Below, in pieces: positions 42,456 through 49,896 of a stretch of 51,579 nucleotides of DNA (position 1 is the stretch's first letter; the number at the start of each line of letters is the position of its first letter). This stretch comes from RGDT01 sp964630925 (lineage in GTDB: Bacteria; Planctomycetota; Planctomycetia; Gemmatales; Gemmataceae): positions 1-51,579 of the forward strand of contig CAZVZK010000073.1 of assembly GCA_964630925.1 (NCBI GenBank), given 5' to 3'. The translations under genes were made by a program, and so were the position numbers. The notes beneath the pieces are model-generated. The model did not search any database, was not told where the DNA came from, and was given only the letters and a program-made list of their open reading frames with translations.

Positions 42456-42468
42456 CTGTCGGCCTCCT
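42402..42468. repeat. manC 5' segment, repeat copy 1
   Basis: 67 bp covering the first codons, start and ribosome binding site of manC. They are repeated in direct orientation at 43455-43520 with a single missing C. Confidence 0.9.
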
Positions 42469-42535
42469 TTCCCCTCGCAGTGTAGCCGGCGACGGCCCCG
42501 TGGGAAAAGAGGGACGCATCTTTCGCCGGTGGACG

Positions 42536-42566
42536 CTTGTCAACAAGGCGACCCGTCTGGTATGCT
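42536..42566 (+). promoter_or_regulatory. Promoter and palindrome of the toxin-antitoxin pair
   Basis: TTGTCA (42537-42542), 18-nt spacer, TATGCT (42561-42566), about 32 nt before GTG 42598. The inverted repeat CTTGTCAACAAG (42536-42547) covers the -35 box and could be the antitoxin's operator. Confidence 0.5.
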
Positions 42567-42597
42567 CCGCGATGCCCTGCCAGCGAGGAGAAAGCAC

Positions 42598-42852
42598 GTG
42601 CCACACATCACCCTCGATCCCGCGGCGACCTCCCTACTCGCCGCCCTCTCCGGGAACGTCGAGATCCGTGACGCCGAGGGCAAGGTCATCGGCTATTTCC
42701 GCCCCAGGCTCGATCCCGCCATGTTCCCCCAGCTCGAACCGCCGATCAGCGAGGAGGAGCTGAATCGTCGGGAGAAGGAGCCAGGCCGGCGCTACACCAC
42801 CGAAGAGGTGATCGACCTCGCCAGGCGCCGCGCCGCGCAGGAAGGCCGCTGA
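42598..42852 (+). CDS. Antitoxin of a RelBE/ParDE-like module
   Basis: An 84-residue protein from GTG 42598 (GAGGAG 7-8 nt upstream). The N-terminus (ITLDPAATSLLAALSGNVEI and RDAEGKVIGYFRP) resembles antitoxins or prevent-host-death-like proteins. The C-terminal half is acidic and charged (EPPISEEELNRREKE and TTEEVIDLARRRAAQE), suitable for wrapping a toxin. The stop overlaps the toxin start by one base (TGATG). No clear family match, so the assignment rests mainly on size, charge and coupling to the toxin. Confidence 0.75.
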   Translation: MPHITLDPAATSLLAALSGNVEIRDAEGKVIGYFRPRLDPAMFPQLEPPISEEELNRREKEPGRRYTTEEVIDLARRRAAQEGR

Positions 42853-43106
42853 TGTACTCGGTCGAATGGCTCCCTTCAGCCGCCCTGGAGTTCGCCGACA
42901 TCTGGCTGCCTCTCACGGCGGAACAACAGGCCGCCATCCTCGCCGCCCTCGCCGTTTTCAAGCAGGCCCTCACCACCGACCCGCTCGGCCACGGCGAGTC
43001 TCGCGATCACGGCCACCGGGTCATGCTGGAAGCGCCTCTTGGCATCCGATACCGGATCGAGCGTGCCGGCTACACCGTCTCGATCCTCCAGGTGTGGCGA
43101 TTCTGA
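42852..43106 (+). CDS. RelE/ParE-type toxin
   Basis: An 84-residue basic protein of the RelE/ParE superfamily. The fold signature is readable: MYSVEWLPSAALEFADIWLP at the start, a helical hairpin (AEQQAAILAALAVFKQALTT) and a terminal beta-sheet RVMLEAPLGIRYRIERAGYT with the characteristic YRI and IxxVWRF ending. RelE members cleave mRNA in the ribosome and ParE members poison gyrase; the sequence does not decide between them. The start overlaps the antitoxin stop, so the pair is translationally coupled. It is flanked by a duplicated manC fragment, which suggests recent insertion. Confidence 0.82.
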   Translation: MYSVEWLPSAALEFADIWLPLTAEQQAAILAALAVFKQALTTDPLGHGESRDHGHRVMLEAPLGIRYRIERAGYTVSILQVWRF

Positions 43107-43133
43107 CCTCGCCGCGGCCGGTTCTCCCGGTTG

Positions 43134-43296
43134 CCTGCCGGCGCTGACCACGCCGGAGCTGGCGGCGTTGCTGCGGCAGGGCCAGTCTGAGAGGGCCATC
43201 CTCGACGCACTGGGCGAGCGGTGCAAGCGGCGGTTCCGCTCGGCGTGGCACTTCCTCGACTGGGCCGGCTCCAACGGCGTCGACCCCCTGAAGTGA
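43134..43296 (+). pseudogene. Possible short gene remnant
   Basis: The frame ending at 43296 reads ALTTPELAALLRQGQSERAI, then LDALGERCKRRFRSAWHFLD and WAGSNGVDPLK. It is protein-like in composition but lacks a supported start: the frame overlaps the toxin gene upstream. It could be the C-terminal scrap of a gene carried with the toxin-antitoxin unit. Confidence 0.3.
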
Positions 43297-43393
43297 TGTC
43301 GGGGCCGCCGGTCAGGGCGTAGCGCGTGTGAGCGTGTGAGCAGGTGACTCGCGCACTCGCCGCCTATCCGTGACCCTGTGCGTCGGTTGACGC

Positions 43394-43430
43394 CGAGTCA
43401 CATGCTCAACGGGGGTGAGCATGTGACTCG
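43394..43430. repeat. Perfect 15-bp inverted repeat
   Basis: CGAGTCACATGCTCA (43394-43408) and TGAGCATGTGACTCG (43416-43430) with a 7-nt loop ACGGGGG. Related half-sites flank it on both sides. Confidence 0.85.
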
Positions 43431-43454
43431 CGGGAGTGAGCAGTTGACCCGGCG

Positions 43455-43520
43455 CCTCGGCCAGAAGCGCGTGCCCCGCCGCCGGCCATGATCATCGCGT
43501 GTAGCATCTGTCGGCCTCCT
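43455..43520. repeat. manC 5' segment, repeat copy 2
   Basis: 66 bp identical to 42402-42468 apart from one missing C, including the manC start codon and Shine-Dalgarno. The missing base would shift the frame after about 12-15 codons, and the rest of manC is absent. Confidence 0.9.
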
Positions 43521-43621
43521 ACCCCGTGCCGTCCCGCCGCCCGGCGGGCCACGGGCGTTTGCCCCGTTTCCTATGGGCCGCCGCGTCGTTCGTCACCCTC
43601 GGGGTGGCGAGGGGCCCACGG

Positions 43622-44709
43622 TCACCACTTGACGGTGACATTCGCCCCCAGGAATGCCCCCGAGGCCACGTCCACCCGGTCGCTCAGGTCGCCCAGCTGG
43701 CTCTGGCCCTCGCCGTAGTAGCGGTCGAAGGCGTACCCCGCGTTGAGGTCCAGGGCCGCGTATCGGCAGACCCCCCAGCGGACGCCCGTGATGAGCCGCT
43801 TCTCGAAAGCCAGGAAGCGGTCCCGCCGATCCGCCCGGCCGGCGAGGAAGTAGGCCTCGTTCAGCCACTCGAAGCCGCCGTAGACGCTGACGCCGTCCGC
43901 CACGCGATAACTCACCTGCGAGGTGACGTTGATGACCGGGACGTAAAGGAAGGTGAAGGCCCAGTCGTCCGCGGGCCGCCACGTGATCGAGAAGGGCAGG
44001 CCGATCATCATCTGCAAGGTCTCGTCGGGCCTCCACGAGTAGGCGACGCCCGGGATGGGGAACGGGATGTTGCCGGCGGGCGAGTACATGAGCGAGAAGA
44101 CCCAGGCATCAGGCCCATCGCGGACCGGCACCTTGAGGCTCGCGAATACGTTGGCTTGCATCTCCTCCAGGCCGTGGAAGGGCCGGTCGCTGGCCGACCC
44201 CAGGCTCAGGCTCAGCACGCCTTCCCAGCCGTTGTCGAACTGGTGGCGGTGCATCAGGCCCAGGCTGACGTTCCACAGGGCGTCCGGGAAGCGGCGTCCG
44301 GTGTCGGGCAGGACGGCGTCGGTGAAGAACAACGTGTTGCGCACCGAGGCCGTCAACAGCAGCAGCTCGCCGTCGGCCTTCCACAGGGGCACCGCGCCGG
44401 CCGCGCCCTCGCGGATCAGGCCGAGGCTCGCCGCGGTGCCTTCGACCCGCTGCGACGGGTACCAGGCCGCCCGGTATCCCGGCGGCCCCATGCCCGGCCC
44501 TCCCATCCCCCCACCGCCGCCCATCCCCCCGAACGGGCCGCGCGGCGGGGGCTCTCCCTGGGCGGGAACGGCCGGAGTGGGTTCGAAGACCGCCGGCCCG
44601 GGAGGCGGGGGGGCGGCTGCTCCTGGCCCCGGGCGCCCCCGGCGGCGAGGAGAGCCAGCACGATCACCCCCCGGAGGGATGGCCGCGAGGCTCGGAGGTT
44701 GGCTTTCAT
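43622..44709 (-). pseudogene. Outer-membrane beta-barrel protein broken at a C7/G7 tract
   Basis: The start ATG 44709 gives a good signal peptide (LRGVIVLALLAAGGARG, then QEQPPP) in one frame. The barrel (about 290 residues, alternating strands such as NVSLGLMHRHQFDNGWEGVL, ending in the terminal aromatic VTVKW) is in the +1 frame. The two frames meet exactly at a run of seven C on the coding strand (plus-strand G run 44607-44613). Adding one C joins them into a 362-residue protein with a Pro/Gly-rich linker (FGGMGGGGGMGGPG). The barrel resembles DUF6268-type outer-membrane proteins. It is either phase-variable, a recent mutation, or a sequencing error. Confidence 0.75.
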
Positions 44710-44801
44710 GCGCGGGCACGTAACACATTCCCCGGACGACGGCAAGAGCGTTCGCCGCCGTCCGCCGCCTTCGTCGCTGGACGGGCCCGTGGAGAGCGTG
44801 C

Positions 44802-45284
44802 ATGAAGCCTCATTGCGAAGGGACGCACCGAACGGGCATCGTCCGTTCGGCCGCGTGCGTTCTGGTGGCGGGGCTGACCCTGTTCACGGTGGGCGCCCTG
44901 TTCTACCTGGGGGTCCCTGTGGTGGCCCCGGGCATCCCGCCGCAGTTCGAGAACGCGCCCCTGTTCCGCCCGTGGGCCGGGTGGACCTCCGCCTACATGG
45001 CGCTTCACCCGTTCGGTTACGGGGTGGTGTTCGCCCTCTTCTACCTCTGGCTCGTTGACAGGGGTGGGGTGCCGCCGGGGTGGTGGGGCGGCCTGCTGTA
45101 CGGCGCGGGGGTGTTCCTGGTGGGCAGCCTGCCGGTCTACCTCCTGGCGTTTGCCTCCTTCGCCGTCTCGCCGGAGGTCATCGCCTCGTGGGTGATCCAG
45201 AGCCTGTGTCAGTACACGGCCGCGGGGGCGGCCGTGGGATGGATCGCGGCGGCGCCGGTCAGAACGGGGGCCTCCTCGGGATGA
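44802..45284 (+). CDS. Four-helix integral membrane protein
   Basis: A 160-residue hydrophobic protein with four predicted TM helices (about residues 15-42, 63-85, 92-118 and 125-150), for example SAACVLVAGLTLFTVGALFY and LLYGAGVFLVGSLPVYLLAF. No family recognised. It starts divergently from the outer-membrane protein gene, with only 92 nt between start codons, so the two may share a control region. Confidence 0.75.
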   Translation: MKPHCEGTHRTGIVRSAACVLVAGLTLFTVGALFYLGVPVVAPGIPPQFENAPLFRPWAGWTSAYMALHPFGYGVVFALFYLWLVDRGGVPPGWWGGLLYGAGVFLVGSLPVYLLAFASFAVSPEVIASWVIQSLCQYTAAGAAVGWIAAAPVRTGASSG

Positions 45285-45413
45285 GGTGTGGCCGCCGTCG
45301 ATCGGCCTCCCGGCGGCCCGAGTGCCCGTGCTCCATCCTGCGCGGGATTCCTCCTTGCGTCCCGCCCGTCGGCGCAGATAATGAACACGATCCCTCTCCT
45401 CGGGAATCCCATC

Positions 45414-46712
45414 ATGTGTGCCAACGGCAAGTACGTCCTCCTCGCGCTGTTTCTCATCCTCGGGCCGGCCGGCCTGCGTGTGATGACCCGGCAGGGCCCC
45501 CCGAAACTCGATGTCGGCGTCGATGACGTGGAGGCAGGCCGACACCTCTTCGAGCATGAGTTCACCAGGGACGACCCGCTGTGCGCCGGCGGCGACGGCC
45601 TCGGACCCGTGTTCAACGCCTCCTCGTGCGTGGCCTGCCACAACCAGGGCGGGGTCGGCGGCGGCGGCGGCCTGAAGCACAACGTCACCACGTTCGTCCG
45701 CCAGCCGGACTTCCGCACCGAGGCGCCGCTGTCGGGCGTGATCCACGCCGCGGCCACGGAGGCCCGCTACCTCGAGACGCTGAACATGCTCAGCGACGAC
45801 CTGCCGGCGATCTCCCAGCCGCCGCTGGCCCTGCTCCAGGAACGGGCCCGCGACTCGTTCCACTGCCGCCTCCCCGGCAACGGCCGTGCCCAGGTGTCCC
45901 AGCGCAACACGCCGGCGTTGTTCGGCAGCCGCCTCATCGACACGCTGCCCGACCGCGTCATCATCGCCGAGGAGCGCAACCAGCAGGTGCGCCGCGGCCT
46001 GGTCGCCCCCTCAACCGAGGACGCCCCCGTCGGCCGGGCGCTGCGGCTCGCGGACGGGCGCGTCGGCAAGTTCGGCTGGAAGGCCCAGAGCGCCAGCCTG
46101 TCCGACTTCGTGCAGGCCGCCTGCGCCAACGAGCTGGGGTTGAGCAACCCCGGACAGGCGCAGCCCAAGCCGCTCGGCTTCCTCGCGTATGAGTCGAAGG
46201 GCCACGACCTGACGCAGAAGCAGTGCGACCAGCTGACGGCGTTCTGCGGCTCCCTGCCGCGGCCCGTCGAGCGTGCACCAGTGGCCGATCACGAGCGGGA
46301 CAAGGTGGAGGAGGGCAAGCAGCTCTTCACCTCCATCGGCTGTGCGAGCTGCCACAGGCCCAACCTCGGCTCCATCGAGGGCATCTACAGCGACCTGCTG
46401 CTGCACCGCATGGGCCGCGACCTGACCGGCGACGGCGATTACAACGAGCCGCCCCGCCCGCGTCCGAAGGAACAGGGGCCGAACCAGAAGGGCCCGCTGC
46501 CGGATGAGTGGCGGACGCCGCCGCTGTGGGGCGTCGCCGACTCGGCGCCGTACCTCCATGACGGCAGGGCGGCCACGCTGAAGGACGCCATCCTGCAACA
46601 CGGCGGCCAGGGCCAGAGCAGCCGTAACCGCTTCGAGGGGCTTTCGCCGCCGCGGCAGGAGCAGGTCCTCGCCTTCCTGAAGACCCTCCGCGCCCCCGGC
46701 GTGAGCCCCTGA
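45414..46712 (+). CDS. Di-haem c-type cytochrome (DHOR-like)
   Basis: A 432-residue exported protein with two CXXCH haem-binding motifs: SSCVACHN (about residues 74-81) in VFNASSCVACHNQGGVGGGG and GCASCHR in SIGCASCHRPNLGSI. The signal/anchor YVLLALFLILGPAGLRVM is at about 6-24. The layout, with DLTGDGDYNEPPRPRP and LWGVADSAPYLHDGRAATLK near the C-terminus, fits the di-haem oxidoreductase/'putative thiol oxidoreductase' family. It would act in periplasmic electron transfer; partner unknown. Start ATG 45414 has GGGAA upstream; ATG 45381 adds 11 residues. Confidence 0.88.
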   Translation: MCANGKYVLLALFLILGPAGLRVMTRQGPPKLDVGVDDVEAGRHLFEHEFTRDDPLCAGGDGLGPVFNASSCVACHNQGGVGGGGGLKHNVTTFVRQPDFRTEAPLSGVIHAAATEARYLETLNMLSDDLPAISQPPLALLQERARDSFHCRLPGNGRAQVSQRNTPALFGSRLIDTLPDRVIIAEERNQQVRRGLVAPSTEDAPVGRALRLADGRVGKFGWKAQSASLSDFVQAACANELGLSNPGQAQPKPLGFLAYESKGHDLTQKQCDQLTAFCGSLPRPVERAPVADHERDKVEEGKQLFTSIGCASCHRPNLGSIEGIYSDLLLHRMGRDLTGDGDYNEPPRPRPKEQGPNQKGPLPDEWRTPPLWGVADSAPYLHDGRAATLKDAILQHGGQGQSSRNRFEGLSPPRQEQVLAFLKTLRAPGVSP

Positions 46713-46723
46713 GCGCGACGCCC

Positions 46724-47824
46724 ATGGCCGTCATCCACATCATGTGCGCCTGCGGGAAGTACCTGCAGGCCCCGGAGGAGGCGGAGAGGAAGGGTTTCGA
46801 CTGCCCGGCGTGCGGTAGGCGCGTCGGCGGGCGGGCGAAGAGGCCGCGCCAGCCGGCCCCCGTCCAACGGCCCGTGATCCTGGACGCCCCCATCCTCCTG
46901 CCGCAGTGGGAGGAGAGCAAGGGGGACAGCCGGGACGAGCCGCGCTACCGCGTGGTCTCGGAAGAGGAGGAGGCCGACCTCAAGGCCGAGGCCGAGCGGA
47001 ATCGCGAGCGCCCGAAGCGCCGCAAGAAGCGCGGGGACTATGACGCCGCCCCCGCCCTGATGGTGCCGTTCCTGGCCGGCAAGCCCCTCCTCTTCCTCTC
47101 GCTCGCGCTGGCGTGCGGCGTCGGCCTGGTGCTACTCCAGCTCGCGCGGGCGGGGACGCTGCTGGAGTCGGCCGAGGGCTCCGTGCTAGCGGGGGCACTC
47201 TGCGTCCTCCTCCTCTTCCAGGCCGGGTGCTGGTACAGCATGCTCTCCGCGGGCATGGCCGGGGAGTATGATCTCGTGTCCCTCGACGGGCGGGGCTTCC
47301 TCCGCATCCTCGTCGGGGTGGGGTACGGCGTCGTGTGCTTCCTCGCCGGGCCGGCGTGGCTGCTGCTGGGCGCCTACCACTTCTGGCTCAACGCCGGCGA
47401 CCTGACGTGGTTCGACTGGTGCGTCGTCGGCGAGCTGGTGGCCGTGGCCGCCGCCTACTGGCTCTTCTGCCTGCTCGCCGTCACCGCGGACGGGCGCGTG
47501 ACGAGCGCCAACCCGCTCCGCGTCGTCGCCCTGGTGCGCTGGCTCGGCCCGGTCCGGGCCGCCGTGGCCGCTTGCGTCGCCGGGGCCATCGCCGTGGTGT
47601 TCGGCGGCCTGGCGTGGGTCTGCCTGGCGGCGCTGCACGAGAGCGTCGGCGCCTGGCTGTGGCTGATGACCATGATCCTCTCGGCCCAGGTGTGTACCGC
47701 GTATCTGCTCGTCTGGCTCGGCACGCGCTGCGGGGCGCTCCTCCGCGAGCAGCGCCGGGCCACGCCGCCGGACGGTGACGGCGTCTCACCCCACGTACCC
47801 GATCACGCGCCGGCCGGCGTATGA
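46724..47824 (+). CDS. Membrane protein with N-terminal zinc ribbon
   Basis: A 366-residue protein. Residues about 8-33 form a zinc ribbon (MCACGKY ... FDCPACGRR, CXC and CXXC). A charged, Arg/Glu-rich cytoplasmic linker (about 35-110) follows. Then come six or seven TM helices (from about 116: PLLFLSLALACGVGLVLLQL, and so on), and the C-terminal tail is cytoplasmic. This zinc-ribbon plus membrane layout is common in planctomycetes but has no known role. It starts 11 nt after the cytochrome stop, so it belongs to the same operon. Its 3' end overlaps the convergent pyrophosphorylase gene by 39 nt. Confidence 0.78.
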   Translation: MAVIHIMCACGKYLQAPEEAERKGFDCPACGRRVGGRAKRPRQPAPVQRPVILDAPILLPQWEESKGDSRDEPRYRVVSEEEEADLKAEAERNRERPKRRKKRGDYDAAPALMVPFLAGKPLLFLSLALACGVGLVLLQLARAGTLLESAEGSVLAGALCVLLLFQAGCWYSMLSAGMAGEYDLVSLDGRGFLRILVGVGYGVVCFLAGPAWLLLGAYHFWLNAGDLTWFDWCVVGELVAVAAAYWLFCLLAVTADGRVTSANPLRVVALVRWLGPVRAAVAACVAGAIAVVFGGLAWVCLAALHESVGAWLWLMTMILSAQVCTAYLLVWLGTRCGALLREQRRATPPDGDGVSPHVPDHAPAGV

Positions 47825-48985
47825 CGGGAGGTCCGCCAGGGGGCCGACCTCGACCTCGCCGTGCGGCTCCGCCCCCGCCGCGAGGAGGCGGCGGCGCGAA
47901 TGCTCCAGGAGCGCCGCCCGCACCGTCTCCGGCGAGTCGGCGCCCTCGGCGTTCTTGAGAGGGGCGAACTCGTCCTCACGCGCCGCTTCCAGAAGTACCC
48001 AGCGCGTAGCCCTCGGCAGCACGTCGAAGATGAAGCGCTCGAACTTCAGCGCGTTCGGCTCGGCGGGGTCGGGGTCGCCGATGTGTGGGACCTTCTTCTT
48101 CGCGACGTGCAGCGGCAGCCCCTCCGGGTCGGCTGTCATCCGCGTCAGGAAGCCGACATCGAAGACGTGGATGGCCGGGCTCGCCGCCCACAGGCGCAGG
48201 CGGCCCGCTTCCGTCTCCTCGGCGAGCGCCCGCGGGAGGTCGGAGTATTCGATGATCGTATGTCGCCCGTCCACGAGGGCGAAGACGCCCGCCTTCTCCG
48301 CCGCGTCGCGCTTGGCGATCACCTTGCTCGACACCTCGGCGTCGGCGGCGATGTGGTGGCCGAGGAAGACGGGGTCGGCGATCTCGACGAGGGGGTTATC
48401 GACCTGGAAGTAGAAGACGTGCCGCACGCCCTGTCGTTGGAGGCGTTTCAAGAGCCCGGAGGAGGCGAGGGCGGTGAGGGTGCCGCCGTGGCCGTCGGGG
48501 CTGAGGAACGGCTTGCCAAGGGCCTCCAGCAGCGGCTCGCCGGTGCGCAGGGAGAGGGTCGGCATCATGCCCTGCTGGAACATCGACACCTGCCCCGGCT
48601 CCAGCCCGAAGGCACGGTTCTCGGCGAAGTACGCCGCCGTCTCGTCGTGGGTGGCGGCGCTGGTCATGATGAGGAAGGGGACGGGGCGGCCGTGGCGGCG
48701 TGACAGGGCCAGCACCTTCTCGGCGAAGATGTGGAAGAGCGTCTTGCCGGACAGCGGGCCGACGGGGAACATGCCCTTGGGGTGGTCGAAGCCGAGGCGG
48801 CTGCCCTGGCCTCCGGCGACGAGCAGGACGGCCACCTCGCCGCGCGAGAGCGCCGCCTCGCCGAGGGGGCGGAGGGAGGGGTCGGGGCGCGTGACCGGGG
48901 CCGGCTTGATGGCCTCCGGCGGCGGCAGGGGGTGCGTCCTGTCGCGGAGGGCGAAGAGCTCGGCCAGAAGCCGCTTGTCGAACAT
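47786..48985 (-). CDS. UDPGP-family UDP-sugar pyrophosphorylase
   Basis: A 399-residue enzyme of the eukaryotic-type UDP-N-acetylglucosamine/UDP-glucose pyrophosphorylase family (UAP1/AGX-like), not the short bacterial GalU or GlmU type. It converts UTP plus a sugar-1-phosphate to the UDP-sugar. Motifs: VLLVAGGQGSRLGFDHPKGM (nucleotide binding, residues about 53-72), FLIMTSAATHDET, GHGGTLTALASSGLL and VFYFQVDNPLVEI. N-acetylglucosamine-1-phosphate is more likely than glucose-1-phosphate, by resemblance to UAP. ATG 48985 is 14 nt after the metallo-hydrolase gene, forming an operon. Confidence 0.88.
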   Translation of the reverse strand: MFDKRLLAELFALRDRTHPLPPPEAIKPAPVTRPDPSLRPLGEAALSRGEVAVLLVAGGQGSRLGFDHPKGMFPVGPLSGKTLFHIFAEKVLALSRRHGRPVPFLIMTSAATHDETAAYFAENRAFGLEPGQVSMFQQGMMPTLSLRTGEPLLEALGKPFLSPDGHGGTLTALASSGLLKRLQRQGVRHVFYFQVDNPLVEIADPVFLGHHIAADAEVSSKVIAKRDAAEKAGVFALVDGRHTIIEYSDLPRALAEETEAGRLRLWAASPAIHVFDVGFLTRMTADPEGLPLHVAKKKVPHIGDPDPAEPNALKFERFIFDVLPRATRWVLLEAAREDEFAPLKNAEGADSPETVRAALLEHSRRRLLAAGAEPHGEVEVGPLADLPSYAGRRVIGYVG

Positions 48986-48999
48986 GGCGTCCCTCGCCG

Positions 49000-49779
49000 T
49001 CAGAAGTCGATGGACAGGCCATCATACGCCAGCGACACGCCGGAGGGCAACCTGGCGTTGACCTCCTCGTGGTCGAACTCGTGGCTGAGGTGGGTGAAGA
49101 AGGCCTGCTTGGGGCGGAAGCGCGAGACGGCGTCGAGGGCCTCGTTGATGCCGAAGTGGCCGGGGTGGACCTTGTAGCGGAGGCAATCGACGATGAACAC
49201 GTCGAGGTCCTGGAGCATGGGCCAGGAGGTGCGTGGGATCTCGCTCACGTCGGTGCAGTACGCCAGGCCGCCGATCCGGAAGCCGTACACGTCGAAGTGG
49301 GCGTGGATGAGGGGGATGGGGATGACGGTCTCGCCGAGGACCTGGAAGGGGCGGCCCTCGATGCGTTCGAAGCGGAGCTTCGGCACCCAGCCGGCGGGGA
49401 GGCCCTCGGCCTGCTGCTCGAAGGCGTAGGCGAAGGTGGAGCGGATCTTGCCCTCCGTCTCGCCGGAGCAATACAGCGGGACGGCGTGGCCGAGGGCCTT
49501 GCCGACGGGGCGGAGGTCGTCCAAACCCATGATGTGGTCGGCGTGGTAGTGGGTGAAGAGGACGGCGTGGACGATGCCGACCTTCTCGCGGAGGAGCTGG
49601 AGGCGCAATTCGGGGGTGGTGTCCACGAGGAGGTTGCCGCCGGGGAGGCGGAAGAGGACGGAGGGGCGTGTGCGCTGGTTCTTCGGGTCGGGCGAGGTGC
49701 AGACGGGGCAGTCGCAGCCGATCATGGGGACGCCGGCGGAGGTCCCCGATCCGAGGAAGGTGAGGGTGCGCCGGCTCAT
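49000..49779 (-). CDS. Metallo-beta-lactamase-fold hydrolase (PhnP/RNase Z-like)
   Basis: A 259-residue MBL-fold hydrolase. The N-terminus LTFLGSGTSAGVPMIGCDCP is typical of the PhnP/cyclic phosphodiesterase and coenzyme PQQ synthesis protein B-like subgroup. The metal site is intact: FTHYHADHIMGLDDLR (HxHxDH), then H in PLIHAHFDV, YCTDVSEIP (bridging Asp), and FFTHLSHEFDH. It could hydrolyse a cyclic phosphodiester or phosphoester; the substrate is not predictable. Start MSRRTL at ATG 49779. First gene of an operon with the UDP-sugar pyrophosphorylase. Confidence 0.88.
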   Translation of the reverse strand: MSRRTLTFLGSGTSAGVPMIGCDCPVCTSPDPKNQRTRPSVLFRLPGGNLLVDTTPELRLQLLREKVGIVHAVLFTHYHADHIMGLDDLRPVGKALGHAVPLYCSGETEGKIRSTFAYAFEQQAEGLPAGWVPKLRFERIEGRPFQVLGETVIPIPLIHAHFDVYGFRIGGLAYCTDVSEIPRTSWPMLQDLDVFIVDCLRYKVHPGHFGINEALDAVSRFRPKQAFFTHLSHEFDHEEVNARLPSGVSLAYDGLSIDF

Positions 49780-49896
49780 GGTCGTGAGTATCCCGTCGGG
49801 GCGTGCCGGTGGATGATAGCGGAAGCGACGGCGTGCGCGAAGGCTTCGCCGAGCGGCCCACTTGCGGCGCGGCCCGGCGTCGGCGACAATGGCGTC

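Larger units (their letters stand above)
43297..43621. other. Intergenic repeat region
   Basis: 325 nt without a gene. It holds several TGAGCA..TGACTCGCG half-repeats (about 43328-43450), a perfect 15-bp hairpin (43394-43430) and the second copy of the manC 5' segment (43455-43520). About 100 nt then precede the outer-membrane protein stop. Confidence 0.75.

Noticed and set aside
42876..43274. Minus-strand frame opposite the toxin as a third member of the toxin-antitoxin unit.
   Set aside because: No ribosome binding site, no recognised domain, and it overlaps the well-supported toxin completely.
43394..43430. CRISPR-like repeat array around the TGAGCA..TGACTCG half-sites.
   Set aside because: Repeats are irregularly spaced, partly inverted and lack uniform spacers; no cas genes in the window.
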